In this document: one piece after another, positions 33,335 through 45,800 of the stretch | Layout: every line of letters starts with the position of its first letter | How positions within the stretch are numbered: the stretch's first letter is position 1 | The notes under the pieces: model-generated | Seen by the model: only the letters and a program-made list of their open reading frames with translations | Databases searched by the model: none | What the model was told of the DNA's origin: nothing | Source of the DNA: Theristus sp. LFF4_11 | Lineage: Eukaryota; Nematoda; Chromadorea; Monhysterida; Xyalidae | Direction: 5' to 3' | Assembly: GCA_030248135.1 (NCBI GenBank) | Contig: JASANC010000062.1 | Span: 1-64,000 of the forward strand | DNA length: 64,000 nucleotides | Made by a program: the position numbers and the translations under genes

Positions 33335-35608
33335 GTTTTGTTTGATTTTTGGTTTGTACGCTTTCGGTAGATATAATTATGTTTGAGATTCACTTGTCAG
33401 ATTGCTTCTTGACGAAACCACCACAGATTTGACGGTAATAGAGTTGGTTGAAGATCGAGAATTGCGTAACACTGCAAGAATAAGGACAAATGCATTTGAT
33501 CAAAGCGTACACTGCTTGCGTTGAAAATATCGATTCAAAATAACGTTTTCATCAGATAAGAATTAGAATTAAGTGAAAGTGAATATGTGTGTAGGAAGTA
33601 TGATGTTTGTTGTCCACAGCAGCCAGCCAACTTCGGCCACTGGTCAAGGCCACCAAATGTTACAATGTGCATCTTGCACTTCATTCCTCAATGTGGTGAA
33701 GTGAAGAGAGACTTTTCACGCAGAAATGAAAGACGTACGAAACTACACATATGACCATCAAGATCCATCGTATCATACGGAGCGAAGCCGATAACCAAAC
33801 ATTTGCTGCAAAAGCTCAAAGCTGTGACCACAATTATTTTTATTTTATCCACAGAATGCAGAGCAGATGAGAAGGTACAAACAATAATATGAGTAAGCGC
33901 TGTTTTTTATTTGCCAGTTTGAAAGGTGTACTGAATAGCCTGCCGCGCCTGTTCAACTTCGAAAATTGTGAAAACAATTTATCGCCGGTCTGACGACTTT
34001 CTGAAATCTGCGGCGGAAACACAGCAAAACGCATTTCTACCCATATAACAGACAAAGGATTGGCAATGCATTTTCGTTGAAACAGAATGCATCCGATGCA
34101 AAAACTCCGCGGAGTTGCGGAGCGGCGAAATAAACTGAAACCTCCATTTGCAAGCCGTCGACCAACAAACACACACAACCGCAAATACTATTCAAAACAG
34201 CACACAACACAAACGCACGCAGACACAGGAGAGCTGCGCAAAATGCAATGAGTAACCGAAGTACAGGGAGGCACTATGTAAAAGAACCAAAATTTATTCC
34301 CACAAATGCAACTGAAATAACCTGATTGATTATTTAATAATCCAAAAATGTATAAGATTGGCTAATGTCGAACAAAATCTGTGATTTTCAACAAAGACGC
34401 CATTGAATCGCTCAAAATCGCCCAGTTGCAGAAGCAGACATGCTGTACCGTGTCACCCTGTAGTATTGACGTGTGGTGGTTGTGTGGGGTGAGTCGGCTC
34501 GGACGGCGGTTGGAATGCAAAATGGAACAGCCCCATGCAGTGTCTGTGTGTTGTTGTGCGGTGGAGTGAACGAAAACGAGAAGCAAGCTGTGTGTTTTGT
34601 TGGCCTTGGCTGTGTCTGTCCAATGAAAACACGCCACCCAGCAATACAGGGAATGTGTGCGCCTCTGCTGTTTGTGTTCAAACGGCTGGCTTCATACGTT
34701 TTCCGCTGGAAGCTTCACAACAATGATACGACTGTGTGTTTCAAAGAAATTTCCAGGGACCAAAATAATCGATTTCGTCTGCTGCTGTAATCCAAACTCA
34801 CATGCAAGCAAGCCATATGCATGAGCACCCATACTAACACAACTATCATACTTTGAAATTCTACTGCGACAGCAAAAATAACTGTGACTAGCTTTCGCTC
34901 TTGCAAGGCGGAAAATTTATTGATTATTTTCAACCATGTACAGTCTGTATGCTTCCAATATTCCAGTTTCGTCTGGGGCAACTGTCAGCAAGACACAATG
35001 CTCATATGCACAATAGTCATCCGCCAGCCTGCAAAATCTCAGTTGCACATATGCTTTTCAAAAAGTCGTTGAGAATTTCTATTTCCTCTCTAAGAGTCTC
35101 ATACAGACGAGAAACAAACGATGGCAGTGGCACGTCACGCATCCACATTGAATGAAGGGAAACGGGACAACAAGAATCGGGGTGCTTCTCGGAGTGGTCG
35201 CACAATTCTGGCTGTGGCACACTGTATGTATCTTTTCCAGTCTTGTGTGTCTATTACTGCTAAAAACACTGCCGAAACGAAAAGCTATAACGTTGCTGGC
35301 CTTGGTTCGACGTGTGCAGCTTTTCAACAGTTTCAGAAGCAAAACGTGGTCTCCGTGGCATGATACATGACTTTGTAGCATTTGTAATAGTGGAGGCACA
35401 ATGGCTACAAATTTTCAAAACTGTTGGGTTTTTTTTGAAAGACACGGAACCCATCAGGGACCAGGGACCAGCAACAACGACCGCTACAAAAAAACAAGCA
35501 AACTCATCTATACATACATAATAGATAGTTGTTCCAGAGCTGGGGGTTAGGGGGCGATATACGGTAGATACATTGTAGCTGGAGCAAAATTTCCAGTTCA
35601 GCTTCAAA

Positions 35609-35652
35609 ATTTGGGGGGGGGGTGGCCGCGGGGGACTTTGGGGGGGGGGGCA
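35609..35652. repeat. Short G-run patch
   Basis: Two runs of 11-12 G separated by TGGCCGCGGGGGACTTT and flanked by CAAAATTT / CAAAATTC. It resembles the G-run block at 7586-8250 and is the only other such patch in the window. Confidence 0.6.
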
Positions 35653-37805
35653 AAATTCTCAATCGTTCCCAGAACGAACTTCGGGTCAGCCTTGTTTTTT
35701 CATGCCTTTGTCACCGTTCCATTTCAGATCAAACTGGCAATTTACCGGTGGCATGGCTTTCACCTTGGATTGTGTTGTATCAAACTGTGCTACTCAAAGA
35801 AAGCTACATGTATTCGTATGTATTTTAAAACTAAAATTATTGGTCTTGTTTATTGCTCGTTTTCGTTTAATGCTTGTTTGTAACAAGTTCGACGGAAAAG
35901 AACATTTTGAATCTTAACTATTTGTTATCGGTTCTATTCTAGCTTTCGCTTCGGTTAGTTACGTTTCTGGACATGGCAAAATTTAATTCAATCCAATTCA
36001 AACACAACCAACTTCAAACTGACTGTGCATTTTGGCATTTGTTGTTGCTTTCTTCCTGCGCAGCTTCTTTTTTTGTTTTCGTCTGCTTTCGAAAAAAGTG
36101 AAAACGCCGTTTTTTAGATTGACAAATTTTCAGGCGATTTTACTGTTGCAGTGGATTTTTTCACTTTTGTTAATGCACATTTCAGTTGGCATATTCCTCC
36201 TCTTTTTGACATTGCATTTACTTCAAAAGCACTGATTAAAACTGAAACACAATCCAGACAAGACCAGAGTCCACCAGAAATTTTGCCCGGCAGTTTTAGC
36301 CTGCAGGTGTGATTGCGCATGTGGAATGAAAACACGAATCGATGTGGAGATTGCACTGATCCTGATCAGATGCATCATTCGCAGCAATCACAACCTTTGC
36401 CTTTTGTCACTCCATTGGCCTGTTGTGCCTGTTTTCACAAGACAACAAGTGTCAAACACTTTATCTTAAAAATCAACCGGGTCACCTGTCCCACGCTAAA
36501 AAGTCCTTTCCGTGATTCATTCTTTGCTAAAATCCATTTTAGAATTCTTTCCTCGTCAAATTCCGTTCCAAAATTAAAAAAATACAAAAAGGCAAAGTGG
36601 AGAACCACTCAAATCTTTGGCATGGCATGAAATTTTGGCATGGAATGAATTTTGTAATGGATTTTGGCATTTTTTGGTGTGCCCCCACCACATTAGTTTT
36701 TTAATATGCGCCTGTTCCTTTCTTCGTTGGCTGCCTGGCTGTCCATTCGCCGCTACAAACGTATTGTTTTGCTTGAAGCCACAGATTTGAAAGTTCAATG
36801 AGTTAGGAACAGGAACGCCGTTTTTTTCGTGGATAATTCGAGATCGGCACTCTGACGTTACAGACGCGTGATATCTTCAAATCCGAAAAGACAGCGTGTG
36901 TTGCACGCACATGAACTCCAACGCAGCCAGCCAGGCACAGTGTATACGTCCTCATTTACACCATGCCCGCAGAGGGCAGATGATTTAGAATTGAGTTGAA
37001 TGTTTACAATATTGTTCAAAGTGTGCTTGCTTGCGCGTCTGTGTCTGTGCTGGTGTGGTGGTGAGACCTGATATGCAGTTCAAGACACGTGTGCAGTTGA
37101 CAGCATTATCAGTCGTAATGTGCGCATATTGCAAAATCTGAACCGAGCAAAAAGGCGCAAGTTCAACAGCAGTGTCGTTAAATAAAATCATTCAAAATTT
37201 ACCAACGAGAGCCAACGGACAACCAACTGGCATTTTCTGTCCTATTTGTCTTGCATGAAATAGTGAGTAACGCGATGTAGAACACGGACACCGAAACACG
37301 ACCGCTGGTTGAACGGGCAACGTTTGATACACGCAGCTTCCACGCAACGGAACAAAAACAACGAATTTTGGGCGATACTTACGTCGATCGGACCTGTACC
37401 CCATTTGCGGGCCTTTTGTGTGCACACACACACACCTCTTGAATTCACAAAATCCATGTGGATTGGATCTCAAAAAGAGAAGGATCTCTTCAAAACCGAA
37501 GAAGATATCGATATAGGCACACTACTGTGGATGATCACAGCAAACGCATTCTGTGTGTGTGTCTTTTTTACGAGCGAGGGCATTTGAGGTTTTTTAATGT
37601 TAGGTGTTCAACTGATATAATCTTTAAGAGGCGCTAGTGACAAACACAAATCGCTGCCAGCCAGTCAGTACAGGCTACTGCGCAATATCAACGTGTTTTT
37701 TTGCGAGACCCACCTGTCTTTGTCTCCATTTCACTCACTTTTTTGCACTGTGTTTGTTTATTGTTGTCGTTGTTTTTGCGATTGTGTGTGAGCGCCAAAA
37801 TTAAA

Positions 37806-37863
37806 ATGATCGCGCACCGCATCCACTGGAGTGTTGTTGCGCTGTGCGTGTTCTGCTGCGCAC
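37806..37863 (+). other. Candidate signal-peptide exon, orphan
   Basis: An ATG opens 19 codons (MIAHRIHWSVVALCVFCCA) that look like a signal peptide, and the reading is cut by a GTAGGT donor in phase 1. The next in-phase acceptor I can propose is TTTCCAG just before 39827, which would fuse it in frame to the MH2 protein. That is biologically odd for a cytoplasmic protein, so the match may be chance. Confidence 0.2.
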
Positions 37864-39837
37864 GTAGGTCGTGATCTTACTATGCAACCCATAGTATTTT
37901 CGTACGCCTACAGATTACTAAACCTCACGAATCTTCGCAAATATATTTCTCGCATTTTCTGTATGTTTTGTTTTTGTTTATTTTTTCTCGTTTTTTTTAT
38001 TTTTCTCTCTCTTCTGTCCGCCCGCGTCTCATTACACTCCTTAGTTTTTCAAGTTTGTTTGCTTAAACTTCGAAATCGCTGAAACGTTTGCAGGATTATG
38101 CACTGTGATAATTCTTTTATTGTGGAACGCGCTTGGGAGCACGCAGACGCAGCTCACAAAACATGTTGTACTTTTGTATCGGTTTTTGAAAGATCTTGTT
38201 TTGTTTTTTAATCAATATGAAGCAACGATTTCGCTCATAAGATTATTGGTGCGGAATTGTTAGTTTTTTTTTAGTTTTTCGGCTTTTCGCAAACTCTTCA
38301 ACGTATAATAAAGCACCTTTAGATCAAAACAGCATTTTACACAATGCATACTACTAACCGAGCTCAAATCCAGTCTTTAGTAGAAAATGTGCAGAAAATT
38401 TTTATTCATGCATTGCCTCGATTTGCACGGCATCTCTGTCCATATTCCATAAGTTTTCTATAACCCAATCGCGTTTCACAACACAAATCGTACAGCAATC
38501 AGATCATGAAGTGATTATGACTCCTTACCACGACAAACGCAAGTTTTTTATTGTCGTTTTTCGCCTCATTTCACAAAATCATTCAAAATTATTTACACCT
38601 TCACACCTGTTGTCTATTATTGTTGACTACTGTCGATTCAGAACGTCTCCCACCACCGATTTGCTACATTTACGTCTGCGTGTAAACTGTGAAATGTTTT
38701 TGTTCATTTTTTTGTGCAAATTCCATTTGCAAATAATTATTTCCGATAAAATACAATTATACTTTCATCTGGCCATTTTGGACGATTTCTTTTTTTATTG
38801 AACTTGAAACTGTTTCCGTGTCTAGTTTTTTCATGGTAGTTTTTCGAGATCAATTTCATAATTTTCATTCAATACAAATACTAATTTCGCAGATACAAAC
38901 AGTACTTTTTGAAAACTCACTACACAGGTTTTATATTTCCACACGGTTCTGTCTGATATGCGAACTTTGTTCCGTTGAAATTTCAGAACGTTTTGTATTT
39001 CAGTTTCAAAAGCGTGTCCGATGATACTTGTATTTTAGATCTTTTCTGTGTTTGCAGTGCCACAATGACACAAACAATTTCACTCAATGTCAACTTTCCG
39101 TGTGTCAACTCCTGATGCATGAACTGTGGCCAAGCTGAAACGTTGACTTTGCACTCAGCTGTAAACTCGAGAACAGAATGTCGGCGATTAAAGACAAATA
39201 AACCGAAAATCACAACAATTTTGCGCATTTGACAGCAACAAAAGGTACGCTGAAAACGAAATTATGCACTTTATTTTGCTTTTGATTTTGCACACTTGCT
39301 AGTGTATAGTGGTTGGTCCACTAAAAATATGGGACTCCTTTTAATTTCACAGCAATTGTCTGAACATTTCTCAAAGTCGAATGTGCAAACAGAAACAGCA
39401 CTACATTTAACCCAGTTGTTTCCTGCATTTATATAGGTTATTTATGAGCAAAACAAGAGTGAAATTTGCAAAGCAAAGTTCACTTTTGTGCAAAGGCAAG
39501 ATGTAATTAGTCAAACTGCGCCAAGCCAAGTAACATAACAAAAATGTGCTTTTCGAATGATTGTTGAGATTTTTTGCTTATTTTTCTTTGACAAACCAAC
39601 ATCACAACAAAGCTATGATTGGTTAATTGTTTTTACTTTTTGCATCTTGTTTTTCTTGATCAGATTTGCAGAAACCTCCATGGTTTGCATTTCAAAGACA
39701 CAAAACGTTCAGTACACATTTGTTTCACAAAGTTTTATTTGATAGTAATTGTGTGTTGATTTTAATTGAAATGCGAGAAAATCATGATCTTGTTTTCTAT
39801 TATTGATCTAGTTTTGTCAGCGTTTCCAGCACCAACC

Positions 39838-42800
39838 ATGAGCTACCACACGCGCGCGGATGTCATTGACAAGCTGTTGCATGCGTCTGGCAGCAGCGAC
39901 GAGCAAGGCAGCTGCTCCAGTGGTCGGTCAAGCTGCAACGAGCACTCGCCCTCGATCGCGAACAATCGCAATCGATCGTGGCACCACGCTGAACACATGC
40001 TCGAGGTGAGCACGCTGAGTTTGAGGGGTTGCCACCACATGATTTAGGTGAACACGCTGAGTTTGAGGGGTTGCCACCACATGATTTAGGTGAACACGCT
40101 GAGTTTGAGGGGTTGCCGCCACATGATTTAAGTGAACACGCTGAGTTTGAGGGGTTGCCGCCACATGATTTAGGTGAACACGCTGAGTTTGAGGGGTTGC
40201 CACCACATGATTTAGGTGAACACGCTGAGTTTGAGGGGTTGCCGCCACATGATTTAAGTGAACACGCTGAGTTTGAGGGGTTGCCACCACATGATTTAGG
40301 TGAACATGCTGAGTTTGAGGGGTTGCCACCACATGATTTAGGTGAACATGCTGAGTTTGAGGGGTTGCCGCCACATGATTTAAGTGAACACGCTGAGTTT
40401 GAGGGGTTGCCGCCACATGATTTAGGTGAACACGCTGAGTTTGAGGGGTTGCCGCCACATGATTTAAGTGAACACGCTGAGTTTGAGGGGTTGCCACCAC
40501 ATGATTTAGGTGAACATGCTGAGTTTGAGGGGTTGCCGCCACATGATTTAGGTGAACACGCTGAGTTTGAGGGGTTGCCGCCACATGATTTAAGTGAACA
40601 CGCTGAGTTTGAGGGGTTGCCGCCACATGATTTAGGTGAACACGCTGAGTTTGAGGGGTTGCCACCACATGATTTAGGTGAACACGCTGAGTTTGAGGGG
40701 TTGCCGCCACATGATTTAAGTGAACACGCTGAGTTTGAGGGGTTGCCACCACATGATTTAGGTGAACATGCTGAGTTTGAGGGGTTGCCACCACATGTTT
40801 CAGGTGAACACGCTGATTTTGAGGTTTTCACACACAGTTTTGAGGTTTATTGGGGGTAATACGGTATTAAAAAAACTGGCTGTCCATTGTTTTTTGCATG
40901 AGGATGTTTCTGATTGAATTTTGATGTTTGAATTTGTTTGGTGACCCGTTCAGACCATTGTAAAATTTTGAAAACAAGATTTTTCATTGTTTATATTGAC
41001 AGTGACGGGTTTTACTTGTTTTTGAAAAAAGCCAACTTTTCGCATCTTCTTTATGTGTGCATGCTCCATCCAACATCAGGTTTTTGAATCCATCCATCCC
41101 ATTTTAAAGAACCCACATGATTGAGCACAGAGAAATTCAACACTTTTAAATCTGCGATGAATCAATCAGGTTTTTTTCATTTATTGATCAATGAATTTCA
41201 GTTGATGCATTGAAATCACGTCTTTTACGCAAACAAAAACGATCACATCAAACAATGCAACATACATGAAATTGGCTTGGCTGTTTTTACTATGGTTTTT
41301 GTGAATGCGTTTGACTCGACCTAATTCACGTGCATCATTGCACGTTTATTTTGCAAACCACTTTGTTCATTGAAATCGATTTTTGAATTCATCTTCTGCC
41401 GAGCTTCAAAACCACCTGTGCGCAGATGATTATGAATGAAACAATATGAGTGAACGTGTTCGCTTTTTGTATTGTGTACGCGTTTGGCATACCGTAAAGT
41501 CTTGCGTATAAGGTCTCCTTATATAAATTTGAAAATCAAAAATTTCTGAAAAAAGTGGAATTTCGTGTGACAGCCTTATAAGTGGGAGGAGTTCTTATAA
41601 AGCGAACATTAGGAATTTCGGGCCTTATAAACGGGGTAGGATTGTGACCAAGTAAAAAATTTGAATTTTTTGGTTTCCCGCCGTGTGACACTCCGCCCAC
41701 TTTTGGGTGGGGGTCTTACAAGTGGGAGGAACCTTATATAGCAAGACTTTACGGTATTGTTGGATAATATAACCAGTGGCCTGCTGGCATGTTCGTGGTG
41801 ACGATGACAAAAAAAACTAAACAAACACATGAACGGTGAACCAAACCAAACGGTGAACGGTGAACAGATCGCCAACGCTGAAGCCAGTTTTCCCTGGGTT
41901 GTTTGTTGGCCATCGAATGAGACTATGATGCAAGCGTGAAACACGATGCTGACAGCTCACACGACACAGTTTGCCTTGATTGTTGGTTTTTTTAGGAACA
42001 CCTGCACGAAGTCTACGACAAGCTGCCGAATCTGGAGAAACAAATCTGGGGCAAACTGATCGTCATGGAGAACAACAGACGCACGGCCAAGGCTTACCTC
42101 AGACACCCTGTAATCACCATCGACGGCAGCGACAGCGAGTTCGACGGCTTACGGTCAGTCTATACGCTCAAAAGATGCCATAGGACATTTTATAACTCAT
42201 TCCATTCATGAATGCCAAAGTTCTTGCCATGCCATTGTTTGTATCAAAATGCATGCCATGCCGTTAAGTTCCGTTAAAAACCGTTGAGAAAATCAAGCGG
42301 TGCACCACGTAAACCTGCGAAGCGTCTGGGATGCGTTTTCAGTGCCAGCAGCTGCATCGCCCCCGTGACGGATCAGTGGGGCACGGCGGGTTGGTGGTGA
42401 TCGCGGTGGCGATGTTGCTGGGGTTGCTAAAAACCGGGCTATTTTCTTGGTTTTTTTGCAAAAAAACACGATAAAAACCTGGATTTTTCAGAGCTGCATA
42501 AAATGAGTTACAGAACACGTTTTCAAGCAGCGTCCTGATGCTTTCAGCGTTGGTCTGGCCTACTTTGACAACAGCGAGCGCACACCGGCAATCCAGGACA
42601 TTCACAACGATCTGGAGCAGGGCGTCAAGCTGAAGATCGACCCCGATGGGAACCTCTGGGCGAAGCGCATGTGTCATACGCCCGTGTTCTTGAAGCCGCT
42701 CTACAGGAACAGACCGAACGATTTGTTCGTCGTTGAGCAACGCCCCGTCAAGGTAACTGAGTTGCGTGCTGGTGTCTTGTGTGCAGTTTTGTTGTTTTTG

Positions 42801-45800
42801 TTTTATTAGTTTTATTCCACTAATTCCGCTTTGTACCTCTCACAAAAAAAAACACTGGAACATACGCCAATCTGTGCCAAAATTCTGAAAAACTCGTGCG
42901 TGACAAGTGCTGTCACTAAAGTGCGCGAAGCGTTTTTTTTAATGTTTGTTCATCTTTTTTCAAGTGTGAGTAGTATTGCGCAATTGCTTGGAAGCGACGA
43001 GATGAGTGGATGGTTCATCGGGTGTTCATTTATTTCGGTGTCCGTTCTATTCAAAGTGGCCATTTTGCGTGTATTTTTTTGTTTTGCACAAATAGTGCCG
43101 CATTTTATTAGTTTTATTCTTTTTATTTCATATTCTCGTGGCATTTATTGGTCGTATCAAGTGCAGAGTGTGTGCGTCCTTTCGAGTGGCCTTGAGCAAG
43201 TGCGAGAAGAGTTTTTCCACCGATTCTCCTCTGCAGAACGAACATAATTCAATCAGATAAAAAGTCTCAATATCACAGAAAAAAACTCTAATTATTTAGT
43301 ATTCTGATTTGAGCACCACTGCTTTTGAGAATTCGGAGGATACGCGGGTGCGGATGCAATGGCAATATATGGCAAACACACTTTGCAAAGATGCACTCTG
43401 ATGATTTGGTGCTTCCGTTACGCAATCGCGCCACCCTCACAATCATTATCAGATTGCTGCGTTGCGAAAAGAGAGAGAGAGGGGGGTAAAATAAGAAAAA
43501 AGTGAGTGAGTGCGCAGCCGTTCTGCAGCAAAACAATCACACTCTTTTTGATCACGAATTGGCGATATCCAGTAGATCATTGTTGTTGCGAACAAACGAA
43601 GCAAAGCAACGAAGCGATATAGATCGGCCCCAATGGCTGCATGAATGACGAGAATGTTCAAGAACGTTGAATGCGAGGGGAGCACAAAGTCATGTGTGAA
43701 GTGTTGCTGTGATGGCTCATGCGCAAGTTGTAGCTGATTCCCTATGATTCGCCACGCCAGTATAATAATGCCGTTGTTCTTTCAATTGCAGGTGTTTGAC
43801 ATTCGCCGCTTCAAGGAGATTCTGGTGCAAGAGCTGAAGCAGGCAGCGCCCGACCGTCGCCGACTCGAGAAATGCTGCCTGGTGTGCCTGAAGTTCTCGG
43901 TCGACCACTACGAGCTGCTGCGGACGCCCTGCTGGGTGCTGCTCGTGCATCTCGTCGCCATTGAACTGCTGAACTTAGTGCTGCCAAAAGGTTACTCCAA
44001 CGAATCGCTCTCTTCAACGAACGTAAAGTGTCAATGGTAGATGATCCCGCGGGCTTGCCGATCATGTGCAGTTGTTAGTTGGCGGCCACGAAACCTCCGG
44101 TCGTCCGTTGAACCAAGACTTATTCATCTTTGTTTTCAAACGGATGAACGAATCCAACCCCAACCTAACCCGTTCAAGTATAACGCCAGCTGCATTGTAC
44201 AACGCCCCACGAATAACACACTCGAAGAGGCTTCATTGTGGTGACGCGAAAGCGGTATTCGTGAAGCAGTATTTAGTGACGCGAAGCTATGTTAAACCAT
44301 GCCTTAAAGTATGCTTGTTTAAACCTGTCACTTTTTGCTGAATACAGAGCATACAAGACTTTGAATTACAGTGTGAAAAACGAATGTATCGGGTTTGGCT
44401 GACATCAAACACCGCGGTGTGGCGAAAGTTTACCCGCTAAACATTTCTTACAGTTCCAGTATCGCTGTTCCTTTTTCTTTTGCTTGCTCTATATTCTGCA
44501 AAAGCAAGTGACAGGTTTGCAGAAGCACGCTACACTGTGCGCGCGGTCACTGACTACAGTCGAACTCTAAATTATAGAAAATCAGCGTCGTCGGTGGTGA
44601 TCACGTGATGCATGCTTTAAGTGCAGGAATTGCTGTGTGGGCGGAGTTTGGTTCGTATGCACGTGACCACCAACCAATCAGCTGATTCCCTATAATTTAG
44701 AGTTCGACTGTACAGCTTGACGCATGCCGCTTGATCGTGTGCTAATGCGACCGTGTGTGCTTTGCAGACAACGACATCTCATCGCCGTCGTCGAGTTTCG
44801 TTGCGCCGTCGCCGCCGTTGGGCGCACGCGAGGATTCGCCGATCGGCGGCGCTGCGTCACGCGTCTCGCGCGCACGAATCGGCGGCGTCAGCAGACGCAT
44901 CCAGCGCAGCAGCAACGTCGACAACGCGCCCGGTGGCGCCGGCAAACTCGGCACGCCGATGCACTCGCAGCACAACGCGTCGCTGGTCCGTTCGGATTTG
45001 TAGATTATCGTGCTTGTGCCAAGCGCTCAAAAGGACACTGGAGTCAACCGAAGCAGTTTATGTGTGTCTGTTTTCGATTGCCCCGATATATTTCGAAGCG
45101 ACGAACTATAACACAGTGTGGAATTATTGCCGTTGTGTTCGCGCCCATTGTCGGTTTCACTCAAGAAACTTGTTTCTTGGCACACCCTGTAAATTTTTTG
45201 ACTAAATTTCTAAAAATGGAATTTTAATGGAACCAGCAGTGGAACCAAGTATGGCACAAATGTCTTCCCATGTAACGTGCATTCGCAAACAAGTGAGTAC
45301 TCTGCAGCACTGTTTGGCGCCGAGCAGCGTTGGCGGCTCGGACTGGACGCAGGCTGTGTACGAGCCAGGACTAAGGGGCCTGACCCCGATGGCCTTTGTC
45401 GCGGCCACCAACGGCGCTGGCGGCCACAATTATCGGCCCTCGTCAACCTCACTGCTCGACCTGCGCCAAATCAACAAGTGCGTTTTTTTGCAAACTTGTT
45501 TGCTACACCTTCATAACATGAACGTGCTTTTTTTAAATACCAATCTAACGCGACGCAAAATTCACGCTAAATGAAAAAAAATGTCCGAAGTAGTGTCTGC
45601 TTTCCTGTCCGCCGCGGTGTTCGAAGCAGTCTCTGTGTCCTGTCTCAGAAATTAAGGTTGCTAAAAGGCTGAGGATAGCTTCGCTGATTTTCAGAACGAT
45701 TCTAAATGTCGCGAGCGCTCAGCACTCCACTGATCGGCCAGCACTAAAGTTTTTGAGGTACTTTTAGTTCTGGGACCACCGCGCATAATAGGACATCGTG

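Larger units (their letters stand above)
33335..39837. other. Large gene-poor interval
   Basis: The 5' flank of alpha-spectrin (minus) and the 5' flank of the MH2 gene (plus), so both promoters should lie at its ends. It is A/T-rich with many short, compositionally simple open frames but no recognisable domain. It contains a small G-run patch at 35609-35652. At 37806-37863 a hydrophobic start exon candidate ends in a GTAGGT donor. I could not identify RNA genes or clear core promoters. Confidence 0.5.

Noticed and set aside
40006..40828. CRISPR-like regularly spaced repeat
   Set aside because: The units are contiguous with no unique spacers, and the context is a eukaryotic intron. It is a minisatellite.
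40029..40859. 276-residue perfect-repeat protein
   Set aside because: The frame exists only because the unit length is a multiple of three. The array starts at a splice donor and two antisense frames are equally open.
45227..45477. Separate small gene starting at ATG 45227
   Set aside because: The same frame is entered cleanly by an acceptor at 45307 from MH2 exon 5, and its downstream exons continue to a good 3' end, so one gene is simpler.
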